From NCBI GenBank assembly GCA_011620845.1, contig WOYJ01000035.1:6803-17387 (forward strand): a stretch of DNA of 10,585 nucleotides. The letters run 5' to 3'. Below are positions 1 through 6,592 of this stretch, piece by piece. Each line of letters opens with the position of its first letter. Position 1 is the first letter of the stretch. The notes under the pieces were generated by a model. That model saw only the letters and a program-made list of their open reading frames with translations, ran no database searches and was not told the origin of the DNA. The stretch comes from Methanobacteriaceae archaeon (GTDB taxonomy: Archaea > Methanobacteriota > Methanobacteria > Methanobacteriales > Methanobacteriaceae). The translations under genes were made by a program, and so were the position numbers.

Positions 1-6
1 AGTTCC

Positions 7-91
7 TTTTTTTAAGTTATTACTTCTTTTTTAGATAATTATTTCCTTTTTTAGAACTATATAATTCTTTTTGACTTAATTCCCTTTTTTT
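7..91 (+). terminator. Array of five T-tracts at about 20-bp spacing
   Basis: T-runs of five to eight bases lie at 7-13, 27-32, 47-52, 68-72 and 85-91, most preceded by one to three C, giving start-to-start spacings of 20, 20, 21 and 17. Archaeal RNA polymerase stops at U-rich tracts without needing a stem, so on the plus strand this would act as a serial terminator for a gene lying left of the window and converging on the hydrolase gene that ends at 90. The tracts are on the wrong strand to terminate the hydrolase transcript. The spacing is seen directly; the terminator role is inference. Confidence 0.5.
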
Positions 92-929
92 AAATAACCC
101 TATGGAATTCCAGGAAAACCTTCATCTGATGGTAAGTATATTGTATACTCGATTCCGTTGCCAGACCATCTGGTGATTCCACTTCACAGAGTATGGTGGG
201 GATATTGTGGTTGCTCGCCGCGGCGATGAGTGTTCCCGGGTTGTAGATATGGGCCAGCAATCTTGAATTAGTTTTCTTGTTGATATAAACCGCCATCGTG
301 GAACTTTTAATGTCTAAAAGGTAGATCACAGAATTTTCTGCAGGATGGGTGCTGGTGGCGTGGAAATCAGCCAGTGCATCGATTTTAAGTTCACCGGCCA
401 CATTCACAATGGTATTAGTTGGGGTACCCGGGACATCAGCCACTAAATTCAGGTTATCTTTCTCATGTAACTTGGAATTCTGGGCACTGGCCTGTGGAGC
501 TGTGAAGGGAATTACATAAACCGTTCCATTTAAACCCTTACCATTTAAGTCATTGACCAGGTTTAAAGCTGCTATCTGGGGTGGTAATTCATTGCCATGA
601 ACACCAGCAGTAAGCATAACTCGGGGCTTTGATCCATCCCCTAATTTAATTATAGGGGCGCCATTTTTTGCCACTTCAAAAATTTCACTGTTTAAAGGAG
701 TTTCAGGTAGATGATCCCTGATTTCAGTGTTCTTTAAAACAAGGCCACCAGGGATGTCTTCGATAATTTTTACATCTGCTTCTTGAAGCTCGCCTGTTTT
801 AACCCGTTTATCACCACCTAATATCCTTACCCAGTAATAGAATTTGCCCATGAGGGTGTAATATTTGATTTCCCATCCATTGGGGAGTTTGCCTTCTATT
901 GGTAGTTTAATCTTGTCCATAAATATCAT
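90..929 (-). CDS. Aspartoacylase/succinylglutamate desuccinylase-like zinc hydrolase (M14-like)
   Basis: This 279-residue protein belongs to the zinc-dependent AstE/AspA deacylase branch of the M14 carboxypeptidase fold. The zinc motif HGNE (H111, E114) follows a hydrophobic strand, the third ligand is H190 in DFHAT, and the likely catalytic glutamate is E249 in CEVESPDG. In true aspartoacylases the substrate carboxylate is held by an Arg in a DLNR motif; here the matching stretch reads DNLNLVADVPG and the Arg is absent, so the substrate probably differs from N-acetylaspartate or succinylglutamate. About 90 residues before the catalytic core are not recognised. Two ATGs are possible (929 and 920), neither with a clear ribosome site. 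A TATA-like element at 954-963 would start transcription near 932, so a leaderless start at 929 is plausible. Likely cytoplasmic; no signal peptide is seen. Confidence 0.72.
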   Translation of the reverse strand: MIFMDKIKLPIEGKLPNGWEIKYYTLMGKFYYWVRILGGDKRVKTGELQEADVKIIEDIPGGLVLKNTEIRDHLPETPLNSEIFEVAKNGAPIIKLGDGSKPRVMLTAGVHGNELPPQIAALNLVNDLNGKGLNGTVYVIPFTAPQASAQNSKLHEKDNLNLVADVPGTPTNTIVNVAGELKIDALADFHATSTHPAENSVIYLLDIKSSTMAVYINKKTNSRLLAHIYNPGTLIAAASNHNIPTILCEVESPDGLATESSIQYTYHQMKVFLEFHRVI

Positions 930-953
930 TTATAAAAGTTCGATTCCATATTC

Positions 954-963
954 AAAATATTTA
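954..963 (-). promoter_or_regulatory. Possible TATA box of the zinc hydrolase gene
   Basis: The minus strand reads TAAATATTTT here, centred about 26 bases before the ATG at 929. That is the usual archaeal TATA-to-start distance and would give a nearly leaderless mRNA, which fits the lack of a Shine-Dalgarno sequence. The surrounding DNA is AT-rich, so the match is weak evidence. Confidence 0.3.
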
Positions 964-1000
964 GTTTAACAGAACATCAACAATATTTTTTCTTAAATGA

Positions 1001-1037
1001 AATAAAAATCATCTCTTTTACTGAATAAAAATCATCT
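1001..1037 (-). terminator. Duplicated T5 terminator after the nucleotidyltransferase gene
   Basis: A perfect 14-bp direct repeat, AATAAAAATCATCT on the plus strand, occurs at 1001-1014 and 1024-1037. On the minus strand each copy reads AGATGATTTTTATT, and the first copy met by polymerase overlaps the last codons and stop of the nucleotidyltransferase. Two identical T5 tracts 23 bp apart right at the end of the gene fit a tandem U-tract terminator. Confidence 0.45.
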
Positions 1038-1700
1038 GATATCTTTAAATAATTTCTTAACCTTCAAGTAATCTTCCCAGTGGTTGATGTTCACCAGTTC
1101 CAACTCGTCACGGGCCGGTACACAATAGAAAACCACCCCATCATCTATCATATCCTCTAAAATAGGATTCAGATTATCATTTCTACCGGGTAAATATTTC
1201 TTTAAAAGGGATGAGTGACAGGCAAATGGCATTCCCAGACCTTCTGATGTGTTAAGGTAACCAGTATCTTTTCGTGCTAAGATAGAGACTATATTATCGG
1301 CGTCTGGATGTTGCCGAGCTGCATCAACGAGTTTTTGCATGGTTTCACCGGAGACAGTGGGTTGATCTCCTGCAACACACAGACATAAACCTTCTTTTAC
1401 ATTTTTAACCCCATTTAACAGTGTTTCTGATAATTCGACACCATTTTCGGGGTTGGATATGACTTTAATCTCATTATCTATATAGTTTTCTAACATGGTC
1501 TTTATTTCGTTGCTGTAATGTCCCAGCACAACTATAGATTCTTTTACACTTGTTTTTTGAACATGTTCTAGGGTCTGGATTATCACTGGCTTTCCCTGAA
1601 GGTCCAGAAGTAATTTATTCCGGACTTCAATACCCAACCTTTTCTGGTCTTCTTCCATCCGCCTATTCTTGCCAGCGGCGGTTATAATGGCTGAAATCAT
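1032..1700 (-). CDS. MobA/MocA-like nucleotidyltransferase (NTP_transf_3 family)
   Basis: A 222-residue single-domain protein with the GT-A-like nucleotidyltransferase fold. The N-terminal nucleotide-binding loop is ITAAGKNRRM (residues 6-15), matching the family's AAGxSxRM pattern. NKLLLDLQGKP follows, with K29 as the usual second phosphate-binding lysine. The metal-binding GDQP is at 111-114, and VNINHWEDY (203-211) matches the INTPEDY-type C-terminal motif. GDQP is typical of the MocA/CTP:molybdopterin cytidylyltransferase side of the family, but no molybdopterin gene is next to it, so the accepted nucleotide and substrate cannot be named. Start at ATG 1698-1700; only a weak GGAA lies upstream. 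It is separated by 64 bases from the exported-protein gene upstream and by 102 bases from the hydrolase downstream. Its length is normal for the family. Confidence 0.78.
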   Translation of the reverse strand: MISAIITAAGKNRRMEEDQKRLGIEVRNKLLLDLQGKPVIIQTLEHVQKTSVKESIVVLGHYSNEIKTMLENYIDNEIKVISNPENGVELSETLLNGVKNVKEGLCLCVAGDQPTVSGETMQKLVDAARQHPDADNIVSILARKDTGYLNTSEGLGMPFACHSSLLKKYLPGRNDNLNPILEDMIDDGVVFYCVPARDELELVNINHWEDYLKVKKLFKDIR

Positions 1701-1749
1701 CTTAATAAATTCCGTTATTTAATTAAAACAGAAAATTAAGGGTAAAGGT

Positions 1750-1757
1750 AAAAAAAA
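1750..1757 (-). terminator. T8 terminator after the VanW-like gene
   Basis: Seven bases past the stop codon of the 1765-2955 gene the minus strand has eight consecutive T, preceded by the short GC-rich stretch ACGC. This is the ordinary form of an archaeal intrinsic terminator and separates the exported-protein transcript from the nucleotidyltransferase gene. Confidence 0.55.
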
Positions 1758-1764
1758 GCGTTTG

Positions 1765-2955
1765 TTACCTTAATTCGATGATCTGGGCATATATGGTAGT
1801 CATACCGGCACCATCAGCACCACCGTCACTCCACATGACTATTTTAATCGGGTAATCTCTGGTATTTTCCACCCTTATACCGGTAACTATGTCTATACCG
1901 GGGGCTATAGCATTTTGATAGTCACCAGTAGTACCGGTTGGTGCAGGTAAACCAGCTCCTAAAGTTGCAGCTCGTAATACTCTTCCTGGAGGGCAGACAC
2001 CGTGACTGGCCCATTTATAAGTGGCGTTGGGATCTGGGTCGAAGACACCATAGTAGGAAACATCGCTACTTCCATAGCCAACGGTGTGTGGGGGTATGAT
2101 GGTATTGTTCCAGGCATTAATAAGTTGATTGGCGTTATGAGCCCGGGCAGTGTTGTCGTATTCTGCATAGTAGCTCATAGCAGTTGAAGTTGAACTGATC
2201 ACTACTTGGTTCTCGGAACCTTCATAGACAGTTATGGGTGCTTTTAGGGGGCGGGTTTTCATTTCCTCAAACACTCCTTCACCGAAAAATTTGGCTATTT
2301 CATCGGGGTTGAGGGTGTTCCGGCCGTCGTTGAAGTTGGACAGGGAGTAATCCAGTGCAGTACTGTTTCCCACATTTACACTGTTGTACCATTTTTCAAA
2401 GTCAGTCAAGCTCATGTACTCGTTAGGAATGGTTTCATTGTTGAAATCATTCACTGCTACGGATCTTATGGTGGTGTTTCCCTGTTTAATATCTACTCCA
2501 TCTTTAGTTTTAACAGCTACTGTATATGGTTCTTTATATCCCCAAACAAAAGTGGGGTTGGTCACTGTCAGTTTATTATCCTGTATAGTTAACATTCCTG
2601 GCCCTTTAATATCTTCTGCTTTTCCTGTATCTGAAATTCCACCACCAGTGATATTTTTAATAGGTATGGGGGTGGCTCCAGAGATTAGGCTGGAGTATAT
2701 TTCCCAGATTTGAATTTTTTTAGCGTACTCCACTAAATATTCAGGATGGTAAACTATGGGCACCTTGCGAACTTTGTTGCTATTCACCACAGCGGTTCCA
2801 TTGGTCACCGTATCTCCTATGGGAAGGAGGGCAATCTCTTCTGGATTCTGTGCAGGGACATATTTAGCTGTGGCCATTCCCACCGGATACATGACGGCAC
2901 CTATTATAATTAAAGCCACGATAATCAGTAAGGGATGTTTTATGAAACTGGACAT
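1765..2955 (-). CDS. Membrane-anchored exported protein with a VanW-like C-terminal region
   Basis: This 396-residue protein starts with a lysine-flanked hydrophobic helix (about residues 8-29), then a long polar, Asn/Thr-rich part, so it is probably an N-terminally anchored protein facing outside. The C-terminal 80 residues resemble the VanW family: a GVCPPGRVLRAATLGAGLP stretch (from 319, single Cys 321) sits where VanW has its GGGxCQxSxxLYNAAL motif. It is followed by IRVENTRDYPIKI, close to the VanW strand ending in NxxxxPI, then a closing TIYAQI strand. The middle (about 60-290) is not recognised. Start ATG 2953-2955 has an upstream GAGGATGGTG, with GGTG five bases from the ATG, and a TATA-like box at 3005-3012. 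VanW proteins are of unknown function, associated in bacteria with glycopeptide resistance and cell-wall domains; a wall-related role here is only inference. Confidence 0.6.
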   Translation of the reverse strand: MSSFIKHPLLIIVALIIIGAVMYPVGMATAKYVPAQNPEEIALLPIGDTVTNGTAVVNSNKVRKVPIVYHPEYLVEYAKKIQIWEIYSSLISGATPIPIKNITGGGISDTGKAEDIKGPGMLTIQDNKLTVTNPTFVWGYKEPYTVAVKTKDGVDIKQGNTTIRSVAVNDFNNETIPNEYMSLTDFEKWYNSVNVGNSTALDYSLSNFNDGRNTLNPDEIAKFFGEGVFEEMKTRPLKAPITVYEGSENQVVISSTSTAMSYYAEYDNTARAHNANQLINAWNNTIIPPHTVGYGSSDVSYYGVFDPDPNATYKWASHGVCPPGRVLRAATLGAGLPAPTGTTGDYQNAIAPGIDIVTGIRVENTRDYPIKIVMWSDGGADGAGMTTIYAQIIELR

Positions 2956-3004
2956 AACGACACCATCCTCATGTTTTCAGATCCTTTCAAAAAAGCCTTT
3001 GGTA

Positions 3005-3012
3005 ATTTATAA
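3005..3012 (-). promoter_or_regulatory. Probable TATA box of the VanW-like gene
   Basis: The minus strand reads TTATAAAT about 50 bases before the ATG at 2955. Transcription starting some 25 bases further on would give a leader of roughly 25 bases that just includes the GAGGATGGTG ribosome site. Confidence 0.4.
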
Positions 3013-3100
3013 TTCACATCTACAGTACTAATACACACTAATTCAATCATATCAAAACAGCCTGTTTATTTCATTATATTTGTTATCTGTAATTTTATAT

Positions 3101-3148
3101 TCAATAATTTGATATCTCAATAATTTGATATCTCAATAATTTGATATC
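3101..3148. repeat. Three perfect tandem copies of a 16-bp repeat
   Basis: TCAATAATTTGATATC occurs at 3101-3116, 3117-3132 and 3133-3148 without spacers or mismatches. At each junction the sequence TTGATATCTCAA (3109-3120 and 3125-3136) has dyad arms TTGA/TCAA, and GATATC is itself palindromic. It lies about 90-145 bp upstream of the TATA-like box of the VanW-like gene. This could be a regulator-binding array or simply a small slippage-prone minisatellite. Confidence 0.9.
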
Positions 3149-3281
3149 TTGTGATTTTAACTCGATTTATTATATTTAGATTTTTGGTTATCTGTTTATT
3201 TATATTTATTGACACTAACAGGATTTAAGTAAATCTCCCTATTTGCTTAATTAATGTTTAACCAGTTTAAATTGAAATCTT

Positions 3282-4514
3282 TCAGGAGATCTCCTCTAAA
3301 ACCCCTTTGATTTCGGTGATTTTATCCTGACCATTTCCACCTATAAATATGGTCTTATAATTTCGGTGATGTGTGGAGATGAATTCTGTAATTTCAGAGA
3401 TATCTCCTGAAATCTTTATTTTCCCCTTATAATCATTTTTCCTCAGGATTTCTTTTGCCTGACTGGTTGTATCATCCAGACCAGGAAATAAAATTATATA
3501 GTGGGGGTTAAAATTAGCTACTTCACTGAAGATATCGAATCTCCAGTATTCTCCTTCTCTGGGGGTTCCCAGGATGACCAGGTCAAACTCCGTTTCCTCA
3601 AACACCGCAGAAACAGCGGAAACATTGTCCGTTTTTCCAATTATGATGCGGGACCCATTCATGCTTAATTCTGTAATCCTACCACCCACAGGTTTAATGG
3701 ATGCCAGGGATTCTTTTATTTTTTTTTCAGGTATATCCAGAATTTCAGCTACTTTACAGGCGGCAGCGGCATTTTGTCGGTTGTATCTACCAATTAAATT
3801 TAGTTTACCGGTATAAGTATCAAAGAAACAGGGTTTATCTCCATTAAAAGGTTTGTCTCCGAAAGAAGAAAGAAGTTCATCATTTCTATTTAAAACGGCA
3901 CGTTTGTTTTTAATAAAATCATACATACTTTTCTGGTACTGTTCCATTGTACGGTGCACGTTCATATGGTCCCATCCCAGGTTGGTTACCACCACCAGAT
4001 CAAAATCGAAGTTATCCCTGGAAAAATCAAGGGTCATGTCACAGACCTCCACGATCAAATAGTCATAGTCCCCCCTGGTAACTTCTAACATCAATCTGGT
4101 GTAACCATCAAAACCTCCACCGGCATTTCCACCTATTAAAACTTTATGGCCCGAATTTTCTAATATGTCCCTGATCATGAAGGCAGTGGTGGTTTTACCG
4201 TTAGTTCCGGTAACACCGATGGTGAAGATATCCCTATGTTTAGGTAACACCTTTGAAAATATCTTATCTTTCGATGTTATTTTCTCGAGTACATCTCTCT
4301 TCCATAGACTGGGGCTAACCACCACAGCATCGGCACTGTTTATTTTCTCCCAGTCATGACGTCCTAACTCGACTTCCAATTTACCATCAAAATTATCTAT
4401 GGAGATGTTTAAATCTTCATTCACATCAGAAGCATAAACCTGGTGGCCGAATTCTAGGAGGGAATGTAGAGCATGATTTCCTTCCATTCCCAGTCCTACC
4501 ACTGCAACTTTCAT
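3282..4514 (-). CDS. Mur ligase family ATP-dependent amide ligase (MurD/MurT-like)
   Basis: A 410-residue enzyme with the three-domain Mur ligase layout. A Rossmann-like N-terminal domain opens with VAVVGLGMEGNHAL, as in MurD. The central ATPase has the P-loop GVTGTNGKTTT (about 102-112), then EVCDMTLDF and TNLGWDHMNVH in place of the usual TNxxxDHLD, and GRYNRQNAAAA. The C-terminal domain begins at PVGGRITEL and then reads IIIGKTDNVSAV, which recalls the MurT/DUF1727 pattern more than MurD's DSKATN. These ligases join an amino acid or amine to a carboxylate through an acyl phosphate. Methanobacteriales use them for pseudomurein peptides, coenzyme F430 (CfbE) and other cofactors; I cannot decide which. 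I chose ATG 4512-4514 because GGTTGAT lies about eight bases upstream; a TTG two codons earlier would sit on top of that site. Confidence 0.8.
   Translation of the reverse strand: MKVAVVGLGMEGNHALHSLLEFGHQVYASDVNEDLNISIDNFDGKLEVELGRHDWEKINSADAVVVSPSLWKRDVLEKITSKDKIFSKVLPKHRDIFTIGVTGTNGKTTTAFMIRDILENSGHKVLIGGNAGGGFDGYTRLMLEVTRGDYDYLIVEVCDMTLDFSRDNFDFDLVVVTNLGWDHMNVHRTMEQYQKSMYDFIKNKRAVLNRNDELLSSFGDKPFNGDKPCFFDTYTGKLNLIGRYNRQNAAAACKVAEILDIPEKKIKESLASIKPVGGRITELSMNGSRIIIGKTDNVSAVSAVFEETEFDLVILGTPREGEYWRFDIFSEVANFNPHYIILFPGLDDTTSQAKEILRKNDYKGKIKISGDISEITEFISTHHRNYKTIFIGGNGQDKITEIKGVLEEIS
3284..3295. other. 12-bp perfect palindrome over the end of the Mur ligase gene
   Basis: AGGAGATCTCCT is self-complementary and overlaps the last codons and stop of the Mur ligase. 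It could form a small stem in RNA but has no loop bases and no following T-tract on the minus strand, so a terminator role is doubtful. Confidence 0.35.
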
Positions 4515-4714
4515 TTTCAATCAACCATCAAAACTCTACTGATTTTTTATGTAAATTTGAACTCATTGGTTAAATATTTATTTGTTAAAACATCCTTTTT
4601 AAGTTCTTAAAAATTTTATAGATTAAAAATATCTAAAGAGTGGATAAAAATTTATAAATATTTAAATTTTTTAACGAATAACTACATAAATAAGACAGAT
4701 TAGCTTTAAATAAA

Positions 4715-4759
4715 TTTAAACTAAAATTATCTATTATCTTTAAACTAAAATTATCTATT
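4715..4759. repeat. Perfect 21-bp direct repeat upstream of hypD
   Basis: The same 21 bases, beginning TTTAAACTAAAAT and ending TATCTATT, occur at 4715-4735 and 4739-4759, so the period is 24 bp. The second copy ends 22 bases before the hypD ATG. Depending on which TATA box is used, the repeat is in the hypD leader or spans its transcription start. It may be a regulator site or a recent duplication. Confidence 0.88.
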
Positions 4760-4771
4760 TATCATCACATC

Positions 4772-4775
4772 GGTG
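4772..4775 (+). promoter_or_regulatory. Ribosome binding site deciding the hypD start
   Basis: GGTG lies six bases before the ATG at 4782 and matches the methanogen 16S rRNA tail. A GTG codon at 4773-4775 is in frame but falls inside this site, so the ATG is the better start. Confidence 0.6.
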
Positions 4776-4781
4776 TTACAA

Positions 4782-5831
4782 ATGAAAAATCTGACCAGAG
4801 AAATAGTCGAACGCATAGAGAAGATAGCCCAACCAGTTAAGATAATGCATGTTTGCGGATCACACGAGCATACCATAATGCAGCACGGCATAAGAACCCT
4901 CATACCTCCAGAGGTGGAAGTGGTGGCCGGACCAGGCTGCCCAGTCTGCTGCGTACCCTCCCGGGAAGTGGATGAAATCATGTACCTGGCAAGACAGGGA
5001 GTTACCATAACCACCTTCGGAGACATGCTACGGGTGCCAGGAACAAACGGCTGCCTGGCGGACGCCCGGGCAGAGGGAGCAGATGTAAGGATAGTCTACG
5101 GAGTTGGTAACGCCGTTGAAATAGCAAAGAAACTGGACAACGAAGTGGTTTTCATGGCCGCGGGTTTCGAGACCACCGCACCCACCACTGCCTCGGAAGT
5201 AGTCTCCGAACCACCGGAAAACTTCTCCCTACTTTCCTGTCACAGGCTCATACCACCCGCCCTGAAATTCCTGATAGAATCAGGGGAAGTGAACCTGAAC
5301 GCCCTTATAGAGCCGGGACACGTATCTACCATAATTGGAACCCAACCATACGAAGTATTCTCCGAGAAATATGGAATACCGCAGGTAGTAACCGGATTTA
5401 ATCCATTCGATGTTCTCATAGCCATTTACCTCATACTGAAACAGATTAAAGAAGAAAACCCCCATGTACAGAATGAATATAAACGTGCAGTTAGAGCAGA
5501 GGGTAACGTTAAGGCACAGGAACTCATGGACGAAGTATTCTACATCAAAAGCAGGGAGTGGAGGGGATTCCCCAGCATCCCTGATTCAGTCTACGAGATA
5601 AGGGATACTTATTCCCAGTTCAATGCCCGGGAAAAATTCGACATACCTGAGTTAGAAAGCAAGGAAGTGGTTACTGGATGTATATGTGGGCCTATACTGC
5701 GTGGTGTGGCCCGACCTGAAGACTGTAAACTATTCAGGGATGAATGTAACCCGGTCAATCCAGTTGGGGCCTGTATGGTTAGTAAAGAAGGAACCTGTAA
5801 CATAGCCTATCGTTACGGTTCCTTGAAGTGA
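4782..5831 (+). CDS. hypD: Hydrogenase maturation protein HypD
   Basis: HypD works with HypC (and HypE/HypF) in the cytoplasm to assemble the Fe(CN)2CO centre of NiFe-hydrogenases, which hydrogenotrophic methanogens need for their F420-reducing, heterodisulfide-linked and membrane-bound enzymes. The 349-residue protein carries all family signatures: MHVCGSHEH (C25), GPGCPVC (C53, C56), TTFGDMLRVPG (78-87), GFETTAPTTA (128-137) and PGHVSTIIG (178-186). Its C-terminal iron-sulfur part contains C300, C302, C315, C322, C331 and C339, ending in GACMVSKEGTC. C25, C53 and C56 correspond to the redox/iron-handling cysteines known in the family. Length is close to the family norm. It opens a four-gene plus-strand cluster; no other hyp gene is visible. 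Its coding sequence is much richer in GC than the AT-rich leader before it. Confidence 0.97.
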   Translation: MKNLTREIVERIEKIAQPVKIMHVCGSHEHTIMQHGIRTLIPPEVEVVAGPGCPVCCVPSREVDEIMYLARQGVTITTFGDMLRVPGTNGCLADARAEGADVRIVYGVGNAVEIAKKLDNEVVFMAAGFETTAPTTASEVVSEPPENFSLLSCHRLIPPALKFLIESGEVNLNALIEPGHVSTIIGTQPYEVFSEKYGIPQVVTGFNPFDVLIAIYLILKQIKEENPHVQNEYKRAVRAEGNVKAQELMDEVFYIKSREWRGFPSIPDSVYEIRDTYSQFNAREKFDIPELESKEVVTGCICGPILRGVARPEDCKLFRDECNPVNPVGACMVSKEGTCNIAYRYGSLK

Positions 5832-5868
5832 TTAATTTTACATCTCCCTATGATTTAATATCCCAAAC

Positions 5869-5873
5869 GAGGT
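5869..5873 (+). promoter_or_regulatory. Ribosome binding site of the phosphatase gene
   Basis: GAGGT sits ten bases before the ATG at 5884 and continues as GAGGTATC, a near match to the GGAGGTGATC complement of 16S rRNA. It supports the chosen start. Confidence 0.5.
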
Positions 5874-5883
5874 ATCAAATTCC

Positions 5884-6561
5884 ATGGAAGAACATGAATT
5901 AAAGGCTATAGCTCTTGATGTGGATGGAACTATGACTGATAGTTCCAGGAAGATCTGTATAAGTGCTATCGAGGCCATAAGTGAGGCTGAAAATAATGGA
6001 ATTCCAGTTATAATTGTCACCGGTAATATCCCATGTGCTGCTAAGATGTTAGCCATCATGCTGGACACCACCGGAGGAGTGGTATCAGAAAATGGTGGCG
6101 TTATAGAATATAAAGGGGAGAGAAAGCTACTGGGGAACATTGAAGAGTGCCAAAGGGCTTATGAGTATTTAAAAACTAAATACCCCGTACAGAAGGTTGA
6201 ATTTTCTGATGAAAGGATTTCTGAAGTAGCCATAGAGAGAAATATTAAAGAAGAAATAGTTAAAGAAACATTAAAGGATTTTAATGTGGAAATTTATGAT
6301 ACCAATTTCGCCATACACCTGACCGACCCATCAGTAGATAAAGGATCCTCCTTAGAGATACTGGCAGCATATAACGGTGTGAAAACAGAAGATATAATGG
6401 CCATCGGAGACAGTGAAAATGACATAGAATTTCTAAGGGTTGCCGGATTGAGGGTGGCGGTTAACAATGCTGATAAGGAGCTTAAAGCTATAGCCGACTA
6501 TGTAACCTCCGAACCCCACGGTGACGGTGTAGCAGAGGCCATTTACAAGTTCATAATCTAG
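5884..6561 (+). CDS. HAD-family phosphoglycolate phosphatase, archaeal type
   Basis: A 225-residue haloacid dehalogenase-superfamily phosphatase with all catalytic motifs. Motif I is DVDGT (12-16; nucleophile D12, acid/base D14), motif II the threonine in IIVTGN (T46), motif III the lysine in DKGSSLEIL (K153), and motif IV GDSEND (175-180; D176, D180 bind magnesium). The insert between motifs II and III (about 80-145) is the alpha/beta C2-type cap seen in the Thermoplasma phosphoglycolate phosphatase and Cof-like enzymes, and overall length matches the archaeal phosphoglycolate phosphatase group. The expected reaction is hydrolysis of 2-phosphoglycolate to glycolate and phosphate; HAD specificities are broad, so a related sugar phosphate is possible. 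It follows hypD by 52 bases and precedes the PmbA-like gene by 31, so co-transcription is likely. Confidence 0.85.
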   Translation: MEEHELKAIALDVDGTMTDSSRKICISAIEAISEAENNGIPVIIVTGNIPCAAKMLAIMLDTTGGVVSENGGVIEYKGERKLLGNIEECQRAYEYLKTKYPVQKVEFSDERISEVAIERNIKEEIVKETLKDFNVEIYDTNFAIHLTDPSVDKGSSLEILAAYNGVKTEDIMAIGDSENDIEFLRVAGLRVAVNNADKELKAIADYVTSEPHGDGVAEAIYKFII

Positions 6562-6581
6562 TAAGTTTATGTTGAGGATAT

Positions 6582-6586
6582 GAGGT
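6582..6586 (+). promoter_or_regulatory. Ribosome binding site of the PmbA-like gene
   Basis: GAGGT lies six bases before the ATG at 6593, inside the 31-base gap after the phosphatase stop, and fixes the start of the PmbA-like protein. Confidence 0.5.
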
Positions 6587-6592
6587 TCGAAA

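Larger units (their letters stand above)
2956..3281. other. 326-bp AT-rich spacer between Mur ligase and VanW-like genes
   Basis: No credible gene lies here. It contains the promoter and ribosome site of the VanW-like gene at its left end and a triplicated 16-bp repeat at 3101-3148. Two loosely similar TTATCTGT-plus-AT-rich blocks begin near 3083 and 3188, suggesting an old partial duplication. No strong T-tract for the Mur ligase transcript is evident on the minus strand. Confidence 0.6.
4515..4781. promoter_or_regulatory. Divergent AT-rich promoter region of Mur ligase and hypD
   Basis: This 267-bp gene-free region separates two divergently read genes. Candidate TATA boxes are AAATATTTA at 4573-4581 for the minus-strand Mur ligase, about 60 bases before its ATG, and TTTATAAATA at 4651-4660 for hypD. 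The latter would give hypD a leader of about 100 bases carrying a 21-bp direct repeat. A later TTTAAATAAA at 4705-4714 is an alternative hypD TATA with a shorter leader. The AT richness makes each box uncertain. Confidence 0.45.

Noticed and set aside
2002..3031. Open frames on the plus strand opposite the VanW-like gene
   Set aside because: They lack recognisable domains and good ribosome sites, and the minus-strand protein has clear signal anchor and conserved motifs.
3101..3148. CRISPR array
   Set aside because: The repeats are 16 bp and directly adjacent with no spacers, and no cas gene is present.
3282..4514. Firm assignment as coenzyme F430 synthetase CfbE
   Set aside because: The protein is a Mur ligase, but its N-terminal motif and C-terminal pattern do not let me place it in that clade from sequence reading alone, and no other cfb gene is nearby.
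4515..4520. TTG start for the Mur ligase two codons upstream
   Set aside because: It would abut the GGTTGAT ribosome site; ATG at 4512-4514 has proper spacing.
4773..4781. GTG start for HypD three codons earlier
   Set aside because: The GTG lies inside the GGTG ribosome site that serves the ATG at 4782.
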